In this document: in pieces, positions 56,251-64,000 of the stretch
Layout of the letters: every line of letters begins with the position of its first letter
Position numbering within the stretch: position 1 is the stretch's first letter
NCBI GenBank assembly: GCA_019188255.1
Contig: JAETXT010000008.1
Span: forward strand, 124,001-188,000
Source: Verticillium longisporum
Taxonomy: Eukaryota; Ascomycota; Sordariomycetes; Glomerellales; Plectosphaerellaceae
DNA length: 64,000 bases
Reading direction: 5' to 3'
Notes under the pieces: generated by a model
What the model was told of the DNA's origin: nothing
Seen by the model: the letters and a program-made list of their open reading frames with translations, nothing else
Database searches by the model: none
Position numbers and translations under genes: made by a program

Positions 56251-57626
56251 ATGGTCCGAACCACTACTCTGTTCGCCGTCGGCGCCTTCCTGCTGCAAAC
56301 CTCTCAGGCCTGTCGTGCCACGAAGGAGTACAAGTTTGGCGATGCCGACTCTCTCAACACGGAAGAGTTGGATGAGCACCAGCTCGATGGTCTCCGCCTT
56401 TTGAAGACATCGGAGGAGGATGCCGGAACCTGGGTTACCGAGAAGGAGAAGATTGAGAACTACATGCTCAAGCACGTCCACTTTATGGACGTCACCGAGA
56501 CTCAGGTGAGCCTCATCATGAGTATAGATGTCGCACCCGGACTGACATGACGAATCAAGGAACTCGAAGAGCTCGGAACCCTCCGCCGTCGTGCTCTGGC
56601 CAAGCGTCAGACGGCCTACCCTGCTCCCAGTAAACAGACGACAGCGAATCCCATCATCGCCAGGCTTGTGCAGAGCAACATCCAGAGCACCATCACTGGT
56701 CTCGCCAACATCTTCAACAGATACTACAGGGGCACCTACGCACCGACCAGCGCAACCTACATGCTGAACGCTGTCAGGTCCGCCGCCTCGTCCAACACTG
56801 CCATCACGGTCAGACAGTTCACGCACTCTTTCAACCAGCCCAGTGTCATTGCTACGATTCCGGGTACCTCCACAGACAGGGTCGTTGTGTGCGCTCACTA
56901 CGACAGCATCAACTCGCAGAGTGTGACTGGCCGGGCCCCTGGTGCTGACGACAACGCTTCCGTGGGTGGCCCCCTTTCCCCTTTTTTGTAGAGTGGGATC
57001 ATTAACAGTCAAAACCAGGGCGTTGCCACCATCCTTGAGGCCCTCCGCGTCATGGCCGTTGCCAAGTACGCCCCGGGCAACACCCTTGAGTTCCACTTCT
57101 ACGGCGGTGAGGAGGGTGGTCTGCTCGGCGCCCGTGACGTTTTCAACAACTATGCTGCGAACAACGTCAATGTCCTCGCTGTCGTCAACCAGGACATGAC
57201 TGGCTACTCCGACAACAACGTCATTGCTGTCTACCAGGACTTTGTGAGTTCAAAACCGCTAGATACAGAGTAATGAGTTACTAATGCTATCCCAGGTTGA
57301 CACCAGCCTCACTGCCTACATGCAGCGCCTGGTTCCCGTCTACACCTCGCTTCCCGTCGTCACCGACCGTTGCGGATACGGATGCTCCGACCAGTGAGTT
57401 TGAGCCTGCCCCATGTTCCTGACATTTATGTCATGCTAACGGAAGTGACAGCGCCGCCGCTCGTGCTGCTGGCTACCCTGCGGCCTACGTTTGCGCCGAT
57501 ACCATGACGAGCTCCAGCCCTTACATCCACACCACCTCCGACACCGCTCAGACCAGGTTCTACGCCCACGCCCTGCAGCACAGCAGGCTGACCGTCGGCT
57601 TCCTGGTCGAGGCTTCGTTCTGGTAA
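56251..57626 (+). CDS. Secreted leucine aminopeptidase, M28 family (Lap1-like)
   Basis: A zinc exopeptidase that trims N-terminal residues from peptides outside the cell. Five exons (56251-56505, 56560-56961, 57019-57243, 57296-57393, 57452-57626) with four introns of 52-58 nt give 384 residues. The N-terminal signal peptide (MVRTTTLFAVGAFLLQTSQA) and propeptide (to about residue 100, with ALAKRQ as a likely processing site) precede the peptidase: VVVCAHYDSIN (first zinc His), APGADDNASG (bridging Asp, split by intron 2), FYGGEEGGLLGA (Glu-Glu: catalytic and zinc), NQDMTGY (zinc Asp), CGYGCSDHAAA (Cys pair), and IHTTSDTA (zinc His). All ligands are present. The length and pattern fit the fungal M28E group. 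Confidence 0.94.
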
Positions 57627-57952
57627 GAGGTTGATGGAAAAATGAACCATGAGTGAAAAATGGTTGATGGGTGGGTGGGCATTGTGTTTGGTGGTCAGCG
57701 GGCGTATGGCGAGCATCATCGAGGTGTCTTAAACCGAATAGCTGGGAGTTGGTGGTTGTGGGAATGCGGAAAACTGTGAAGCATCATTAACTTGAAGTAT
57801 TGCTATCTTGACATTATCGAGCATCGTCGTGAGTTGACGTCATGAAAATCATACATCCAGAGCGACCAGCTGTCCTAGCACCAACGCTCCGTATTGAAAC
57901 CCGTTGAACGCACATCTTGATCTGAGCTTGCTCTTCTAGTAGATAACCTGTC
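57627..57952. other. Convergent spacer
   Basis: 3' regions of the aminopeptidase and deubiquitinase genes; no gene supported. Confidence 0.5.
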
Positions 57953-60703
57953 TCACATGAGCACACAATCTCGTTCGCGACTCCCGTTCGGACTTGAGAT
58001 GACGCCCCCAGGAGGCATGGGCCGGCCTCGCCCTTGTCCCATCATCATAGGCCGCTGTCCGTTTGGGCCTTGGCTCTGAGCGCTAACGTTGCTGTTCTGT
58101 TGAGAAAGACTTTGGTTACTTGCGGGGTGACTTGGGTGGCCAGGTGGTGGCATGTACGGCGTCGCACTCTGTGCCTGCTCATATGTCGGCGGTGCGTCCT
58201 CGGCGCCTCCGTCTACTGGCCGTGACACCGGCGCTCTACGCTGCGGGACGAAAGGGGGAACGAGTGGCCGGACTTGCTGAGGCGATGAGGGGCCCACGGC
58301 GCTAGGGCGTCGTGCACCAAATGAAGTGGCCGCATTGCTGGAGCCGCGCGGACTGACAAGAGACGAGTTGCCTCCGCCGCGGCCTCGGTTGCCACCTTGG
58401 GTTCCCCGCCCTCTACCGGCTCCGATTCCTGCGCCAGTGCTGCTCGCCGGACCCGTTTGTCGGGCTTGTTGCTCGATATACTGTTCGCTCAGCACCCTCT
58501 CCCGGTCTCGGCGCGCCTGCTCTGAGCGGTGGCGTTCGTTTTCTTCCTCCTGTAATTGTAAGGCGAGCGCCAGGTCGTGGTCCTCCTGTTCTGTGTCGGC
58601 CCCTTCGACAGCCTGCGAATTTGAGCCTTGTCTACCATGCCCCGGTGACGATGTCCAGTCCCCGCCTTGACTGCCAGCAGACGTGCTCGCACCAGACGGA
58701 CCGGGGGTATCGTACCATGGCGTCTCGTTTCCGCCAGCCGACAAACTGCCACGATGATTACTGGCGCCTCCAACGACACGAAAGTCTCCGGAGAGAAATT
58801 CGGAGGTCAACCCGTTGACATCGGTCAAAGATTCCCACACTACCTCTGCGTGGGTTGCGTAACCGGCGTCTGTGACAAGGCTGAGAAGCTGCAGGGTCTG
58901 TGGGTGGCGGTACAGCGTGGAGAAATGATCGTTTCGAAACAGAATAGCGACCATGCCAGGCTTCATGGCCTTTGTAATCACCTCGAGCCCCCAGGACGTG
59001 AGTTGAGTTGCCGATGTCTCAAGAAACGCCTTGATCGAGAATATGTCCTGATAGAGCTGCTGTTCATCCTCTGTCAACCCGTCCCCCTCAAGCTTCATCT
59101 CGAGCTCCTCCTCTCGAAAGAGGATGTTTTGCGTATCTTCGTACGATACTGCTTGCCGGGCGAATGATTCACAGACTGGGTCATCGCTTTCCGGCAGCCA
59201 ACCATGGATAAGTGGGATCGAGAAAGCGGCATACAAGGACATCTCGACTGTGTCTTCAAAGGTGCCAGGCATGCTGTCGCTGCGCTCGGTGGGGTGTAGA
59301 TGAGTGAGTGAGGTACGCTTAAAAGCCTGGACCACCTTTGGATCGGGAACAAACCGGGGGTTCACGTTCATGCCTGTATGCAGGCCTTTGAGGAAAGCAT
59401 AGAGCTCGCCAACGTCAGGCAATGAACTGCCCTCTTCGGTCCGTCGCGATGACATGAGCTCGTCAAACACAGCGTCTAGCAAGAGTCCGAGGCTAATTTG
59501 CTCCCTCGAGCGGAGGACTTGAACCAGGGCCGTATCGGTGAGCTCAGCGGGGGTTGTGAGGGTTAGCGCATTAACGAGAGCCACGAGCGGGCATGGTCCG
59601 TTTTCGTTTTGCACGAGAATAGGTGAAGTGCGCGGGTTCGCGCCGGCCTTGTGATCGTGCCAATTGATGTTTTTGATCTGATACGTTTCAGCCTTGCCAT
59701 CCACGGGGCGAGGCAAGTGACGTGGCGGAATTGGCTCTGTTGGCCGGCGTGGAGGGAGAGCAGGTGCCTCGTCCTGGATGTTTTCGGCGTTGGGTGGATT
59801 GGGTGTCTTATTCTTGGATGTATCATCTGCCGAGAGACTTGTGTCGCGATCGATCAGGCTCCAGTCGTCAATGGCAGCGTCGCTACTACTTGGCTGGGTC
59901 ATGACAGGTGCCTTGACATTCTTGCTCTGTGAAAGCCCATCGTCCCATACATTACGATCCTCAGCAAGCGCTTTGCTAGCTTCCGGGGAGACAGGGGGCG
60001 ATCGCAAGAGCTGCTGTTCAGGTTCCTCGTCCCAAGCTGGGGACTCGGGACCGGAAGATATGGAAATCAGCGCGGGAGACGTCGAGATGGGTGGCACTGG
60101 AGGCTTGGGAGAAGGCTCGCGTTGCCATGGGTCGCTCTCGGCAGGCTGGCCCAAGTCGGCGGGAAACGGTGGTGGTAAGGGCGCGGCAGTAGCATTATTC
60201 GATGTCGAGGCGGCGGCATTTGGACTCTTGCTTGATTCATCCAAAGCGGGCTGCCATGGATTGGTATTCGCTTCGCCCAGGCTCAAGTCGGCAAAAGCTG
60301 GCGTTGGAGGAAGCGGCAGGGGCTGTGACGATTGGCCAACTGCATGACCGGAACTGCTTTGTGGTAGTTCTCGCCGCTTGAATGGATTTGTTTCGGATCG
60401 ATTCGTATCGGATCGTGAGGGTGATGTGGAGGGCTGCACTTCGGTGGACGGTCGGTGGCCTGGCGTCAAGGTTTCGGGAATGCCGGGGGGCCGCGTGGAG
60501 GGTTCGACGATGGATGGGATTTGTGGTTTTGCATCCTCCCAGGCATTCCCTTCACGGTCCGCTGGCGCTTGATCTGGGTGATTGGCGCCTCCAGGACGGA
60601 GCGAATAGGGTATTTCGTACGGTGGGCTCACTTCTGAGGACTGGCCGGGGGTGTTGAGGGAGGTCGTCGCGGCATTGTCAGGAAGAGGTTTACGATTGAC
60701 CAT
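57953..60703 (-). CDS. MINDY (FAM63) family deubiquitinase with C-terminal CaaX motif
   Basis: MINDY enzymes trim K48-linked ubiquitin chains. A single exon gives 916 residues from the ATG before VNRKPLPDN; the frame continues 58 codons further upstream, but the chosen ATG is more family-like. The first about 390 residues are disordered and Pro/Ser-rich. The catalytic domain begins at ETYQIKNINWHDHKAG, with SPILVQNENGPCPLVALVNAL (catalytic Cys in NGPCPL) and VAILFRNDHFSTLYRH (catalytic His). The C-terminal part has a ubiquitin-interacting-like helix (DHDLALALQLQEEENERH, the MIU consensus) and Gly/Arg/Pro-rich tail. The last four residues are CVLM, a good farnesylation box, which suggests membrane association. 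Frame and motifs are intact throughout. Confidence 0.92.
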   Translation of the reverse strand: MVNRKPLPDNAATTSLNTPGQSSEVSPPYEIPYSLRPGGANHPDQAPADREGNAWEDAKPQIPSIVEPSTRPPGIPETLTPGHRPSTEVQPSTSPSRSDTNRSETNPFKRRELPQSSSGHAVGQSSQPLPLPPTPAFADLSLGEANTNPWQPALDESSKSPNAAASTSNNATAAPLPPPFPADLGQPAESDPWQREPSPKPPVPPISTSPALISISSGPESPAWDEEPEQQLLRSPPVSPEASKALAEDRNVWDDGLSQSKNVKAPVMTQPSSSDAAIDDWSLIDRDTSLSADDTSKNKTPNPPNAENIQDEAPALPPRRPTEPIPPRHLPRPVDGKAETYQIKNINWHDHKAGANPRTSPILVQNENGPCPLVALVNALTLTTPAELTDTALVQVLRSREQISLGLLLDAVFDELMSSRRTEEGSSLPDVGELYAFLKGLHTGMNVNPRFVPDPKVVQAFKRTSLTHLHPTERSDSMPGTFEDTVEMSLYAAFSIPLIHGWLPESDDPVCESFARQAVSYEDTQNILFREEELEMKLEGDGLTEDEQQLYQDIFSIKAFLETSATQLTSWGLEVITKAMKPGMVAILFRNDHFSTLYRHPQTLQLLSLVTDAGYATHAEVVWESLTDVNGLTSEFLSGDFRVVGGASNHRGSLSAGGNETPWYDTPGPSGASTSAGSQGGDWTSSPGHGRQGSNSQAVEGADTEQEDHDLALALQLQEEENERHRSEQARRDRERVLSEQYIEQQARQTGPASSTGAGIGAGRGRGTQGGNRGRGGGNSSLVSPRGSSNAATSFGARRPSAVGPSSPQQVRPLVPPFVPQRRAPVSRPVDGGAEDAPPTYEQAQSATPYMPPPGHPSHPASNQSLSQQNSNVSAQSQGPNGQRPMMMGQGRGRPMPPGGVISSPNGSRERDCVLM

Positions 60704-61918
60704 GGCGGCAAGGCTGATGACAGTACGAGTCAGCATATCTATGTGGACCACGGTATCCTCCTTGCCATCTAAGGCATGAGGGGAGCTGCCAGGCTTGAGT
60801 GTCAAGTCACCTTTGATCTTTGGTCGTGGCTGAGAGGGAAATGATTCGGGCGAAGTCGTTGTGACGAATGGCAACATGTAGTTGCAACAAAGATTCTTTT
60901 AGTAAATGGCAGCACCTGTCCAGGCTGTCGTCATACAAGGGACCAGCTACGCGAACGTTGTAAGCTGTACGCGGACTCCGTGAGGTGGCGGTGCCAGCAA
61001 GCTGGCGGAGGCGGGACGTAGACGTCTGAGGTCTGGCAGTCCAGGGTCAGATGTCACTGGGTTGGAGGCTGGTGGGGAGCAGGGGCCCTCGGCGCGCTGA
61101 TACAGAGTCGATAGTATGTGGGTGCTGGAGGTACCAAAATGAGGGGCATCCCAGGCCTGACCAGGCAGCAGGATTGGAGGGTGAGAGGGGCGGGATACTG
61201 GCTTGACTGGCAATGGTTACTCCGGGTGACTCGAGCGTCAATACAGTACTTGAGTGTGAGAATCTGCTGCGCTCCAGCCCCGAAGATCTCGCTCTCAAAA
61301 CGGAGGCGAATCAGTCAATGTAATGGTTGCCACTCCAGCAAGAGATGGCGATCTGGTGAAGACGATACCTGGTCTGGGGGTGCGATGACAGCACACCAAC
61401 CAACCAACCAACCTTTCCAACGACCGCCGTTGCCCCAGCCCACTCCACACTAGCATCAGCCACAACATGACGTACTAGTATTGCAGCCGACTGCACGTGA
61501 TAAACCAACTGCGGTCAAGCTCCGGATGCGTGGGCATACCCGTGGGTGGGTTGGAGGTGAGGAGGCCTACACCGAGGGGCTACACCGACAGAAAGACCTA
61601 CCTTCAGCATGTCTTACTCCTGCTCAATTGACTCGGGGTGCGCTGTTATGGAATCTTGTTGGATGAAGTGGCGCATCCCATCTTCAATCATGGTCTCTTA
61701 TCCTCAAATAAGCTTCCTTGCGAAATGAACCTTTGTCAAGCGACTCAGGCCCACTCTTGGACCTGGCACTGACCGCCTCACCGTGCGTGTCTCTGCTGGT
61801 GACATCAACAGTGGCGGCTCCTACGGCGTCACCTCCTCCCTCATTCAGAGTCAGTCGCATCGAGCCTTTTTACAATCGTTCACTTCTTTCTCTGATATTG
61901 AACGGCGTGTACATCATC
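60704..61918. other. Divergent intergenic region, 1.2 kb
   Basis: Between the deubiquitinase and the reductase-family gene. CCAACCAACCAACCAACC repeats (near 61396) and a CACACTAGC region occur; no gene is supported. Open frames to about 134 codons overlap the start of the next gene without features. Confidence 0.5.
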
Positions 61919-62936
61919 ATGTCTCTCATTGAAAATTGGCTTCCTCCGACGAGGGAGAATTGGAAGACCATTCTGACCGTTTGGCAAATCTCGTACCCAA
62001 TCGTGAGTTGTAGAATGAAGAGCCATGGTCTGAATTCATTACAACATGGGCTGACTTCCGCCTTCAGCTCGGCTCTCTACAGTACCTCATCTCATGGTAT
62101 GGTATGGGCAAGACATCGGTAAAAAGCCGTATCAACTTGCCCGGCCGCCTTGCGTGGTTCCTCATGGAGATTCCGGGCTTCTCCATACTACTCTATGTCA
62201 TGAGAACGCTGCCCGGCCTCTCCGGCGTCACGGACCTTCCGTGGCAGAACAAAGTGCTTGCCGGTCTTTTTGTGCGTCGAACCCCCTTGGCTGCGGAGGC
62301 GCGCCTGTCGCTGACGCGCTCTCTCTCTCTCATTCTCAGGTCATTCACTACTCATATCGCGCAGTAATTTTCCCCTTCATCCAGCCGTCCATGTCTCCGA
62401 TCCATCCGCTCGTCGCCATGCTCGCCACGAGCTTCCAGCTCGTCAACGGCACCTGCATAGGCGCCTACCTGGCGGCGTACGGGCCGACCACTGAGGCGCA
62501 GTGGTCCGCCGCCCTCGCGCCGTTTGGCACCGCGCAGTTCGTCGCTGGCATCGCCGTCTTTTACTTCGGCCTCATCGGCAACTACTTTCACGATGAGGAG
62601 CTGCGCGAGATCCGCCGCGTAGAGCAGCGGCGACAGGAACGCGTCGCCCGCGAAAAGCAGCAGAACGGAGACGCCAGACCGACTGTCGACAAGCACTACC
62701 GCGTGCCCAACACCTTGTTGTTCAGGTACATGCTGTACCCTCACTATCTTTGCGAGTGGATTGAGTGGTTCGGTTTCTGGATGGCCTCCGGCTGGTCCGT
62801 CCCTGCGCGTGCTTTCCTCATTAATGAGATTGCCGCCATGCTTCCGAGAGCCATCAAGGGACGAAAGTGGTACGCCGAGCAGTTTGGAGAGGACAAGATT
62901 CGCAAGAAGTGGGCAGTTCTGCCGGGGCTCTACTAA
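61919..62936 (+). CDS. Steroid 5-alpha-reductase (DET2) family membrane protein
   Basis: The family reduces the delta-4 bond of 3-oxo steroids with NADPH, or related enones in lipid pathways, at the ER. Exons 61919-62002, 62068-62271 and 62340-62936, with introns of 65 and 68 nt, give 294 residues. Several hydrophobic segments span the length (SLQYLISWYG, GRLAWFLMEIPGFSILLYVM, the VIHYSYRAVIFPFI segment, FVAGIAVFYFGLIGNYF). The characteristic C-terminal half follows: YRVPNTLLFRYMLYPHYLCEWIEWFGFW, then HxY-type residues and GRKWYAEQFGEDKIRKKWAVLPGLY at the end. The YP-HYxCEW-EWFGF signature and closing KxW-LxPxLY are diagnostic. The insertion EELREIRRVEQRRQERVAREK is a charged cytosolic loop. 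Substrate in this fungus is unknown; a fatty enoyl or sterol substrate is possible. Confidence 0.88.
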
Positions 62937-63235
62937 CGAATTTAAATGTCAGCTGCCGAATCTGGAGGTCCTGGGCGAGACGTAGTGAGGGCTCCATGCA
63001 TACATTCACTCGCTTGCGTCAAGTTTTTAACCGTTCTGCATGACCAAGACCGGTGGACAAAAAAGACCCAGAGTTACATCTTGCGGGAACGTCACGCAAA
63101 GCACCCTTAAGCTGTTGTGAAAGTTCTGGTATTATTTCGCTAGCATATGAACCCCTTTACTCCCAGAAAGACCCCAAACGCCCAATGAATACCCCTCGCT
63201 CGAATGTCTGATGCGAAACCCTCAGGGGGCATCGT
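62937..63235. other. Convergent spacer
   Basis: 3' regions of the reductase-family gene and the partial gene at the right edge; no gene supported. Confidence 0.5.
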
Positions 63236-64000
63236 TTAGCTTGTGCGCGTCACCTTGCCGCCGAGACCACTGGTGCAGGTCACGGAGGTAGGCTGCTTGA
63301 TGCTCCGTGCGTTGTAGTTCCACACACCGTTCGCGCCAGCAGTCATGGTGACACCGTTCGTGGGGCCGTTTCTGTTGGTGTAGCTCAGCTTCATGGCGAC
63401 CTTGGAATCGGTGCTGCTGGACCGGCATGAAATGGTCAGAGTGCCGCCACCGGAAGAAACCCAGGTGAAGGTCGGCATAGTAACTACATCGTTGGTGGTT
63501 GCGGGAGGGGTAGTCGCGCCGCCACCAGTAGTGCCTCCGCCAGTGGTGCCTCCGCCGGTGGTGCCGCCGCCAGTGGTGCCGCCACCGGTTGCGGGAGGCT
63601 CCTCTGTGGCAGGGGGTGGGCACTTGGTCGGATCAGACACAGTAACACCGGACTGGGGGAATGGGTTGAGAGGTCCCCAAAGGTTGTTCTTGTCGTCGTA
63701 GCCCAGGCCCTTGGTGAGAGTAGGGAAGCTACGGTAGTTGTTGGGGAACGGAGCGAGGCCCGGGGTCGTGGCCTCGGCCTGGATCCACTCAGACACGGGC
63801 ATGACGTACTGACCGGCCAGGATGCCGTTCTTGGTCTTGCGCGTGCCTGTGCCGGCGACGATGCGGTACTCGCGCGTGTACTCCTGGGTTTGCGTTGCCT
63901 TGACACGGTAATCAAATTTGTTACGGGCGGAGCCAGCAATCATGCTGGTGGCGGCGACCTCGCGATCTGTGATCTTGCCAGTGCAAGGATCCACGTCCAT
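63236..64000 (-). CDS. Secreted-type Gly/Thr repeat protein, 5' end outside window
   Basis: A reading frame open to the right edge encodes at least 254 residues. The Met at 63998-64000 is probably internal, because there is no signal peptide and the sequence enters mid-domain (DVDPCTGKITDRE). That domain continues with NKFDYRVKATQTQEYTREYR, ILAGQYVMPVSEWIQAEAT, KGLGYDDKNNLWGPLNPFP and KCPPP, a block shared by secreted fungal proteins of unknown function. A Gly/Thr linker of five GGGTT-type repeats (63520-63600) follows. The C-terminal domain has FTWVSSGGGTLTISCRSSSTDSK and a second Cys near the end (TSVTCTSGLGG), suggesting a disulfide-bonded beta domain. Not recognised by name; an extracellular or wall role is inference. 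Confidence 0.72.
   Translation of the reverse strand: MDVDPCTGKITDREVAATSMIAGSARNKFDYRVKATQTQEYTREYRIVAGTGTRKTKNGILAGQYVMPVSEWIQAEATTPGLAPFPNNYRSFPTLTKGLGYDDKNNLWGPLNPFPQSGVTVSDPTKCPPPATEEPPATGGGTTGGGTTGGGTTGGGTTGGGATTPPATTNDVVTMPTFTWVSSGGGTLTISCRSSSTDSKVAMKLSYTNRNGPTNGVTMTAGANGVWNYNARSIKQPTSVTCTSGLGGKVTRTS
63520..63600. repeat. In-gene tandem repeat encoding Gly/Thr linker
   Basis: About five tandem 15-base units, consensus CCGCCAGTGGTGCCT with small changes, encode the GGGTT linker of the gene at the right edge. Unit number may vary between strains because of slippage. Confidence 0.7.

Overview
The window is nuclear DNA of a filamentous ascomycete, most likely a Sordariomycete with plant-associated habits. 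The evidence is short GT-AG introns of 43-90 nt with CTRAC-type branch sites, compact divergent gene pairs, fungal-specific families (Ima1, Dsc3, fungal GH36, the ascomycete hemerythrin-like protein) and transposons destroyed by repeat-induced point mutation (RIP). I cannot name the species from sequence alone.

Layout. 1-10388 is an AT-rich island in which CA and TG dinucleotides are almost absent. It holds two RIP-ruined Ty3/gypsy chromovirus copies arranged head to head, plus an unrelated relic. 10391-30900 is an accessory-looking, gene-poor stretch. It contains an atypical protein kinase gene, a second RIP island (about 12000-14820) with foldback or MITE-like elements and a GC-rich island, a ruined metallo-beta-lactamase-fold lactonase gene, a pair of direct repeats flanking a stub of a short-chain dehydrogenase gene, a small secreted cysteine-containing protein, a ~1237-residue protein of unknown function, a secreted fungal protein, a GH36 alpha-galactosidase and a PL1 pectate lyase. 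30901-64000 is a dense core-genome block: hemerythrin-like protein, Myb-like chromatin protein, kynurenine aminotransferase, Dsc3, Mtr4, a small cytochrome oxidase subunit, a PPR protein, mitochondrial ribosomal protein mS23/Rsm25, Alg14, Ima1, a Siw14-like phosphatase, a small membrane protein, an ER-type DnaJ protein, an M28 aminopeptidase, a MINDY deubiquitinase, a steroid 5-alpha-reductase family protein and the 3' part of a gene for a secreted repeat protein.

Themes. Several core pairs are divergent from shared 0.4-0.5 kb promoters: KAT/Dsc3, Mtr4/Cox, PPR/mS23, Alg14/Ima1 and membrane protein/DnaJ. The PPR/mS23 pair both serve mitochondrial gene expression. The secreted set (pectate lyase, lysozyme-like protein, small cysteine protein, aminopeptidase) and GH36 fit growth on plant polymers, with the non-core ones clustered next to the RIP islands.

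Sequence quality. At least seven single-base indels in short homopolymer runs break otherwise intact genes: three in the 18668-22378 gene, one each in GH36, Dsc3, PPR and mS23. Because two or more of these are housekeeping genes, uncorrected long-read errors are the simplest explanation. I annotate these genes as CDS and mark each break.
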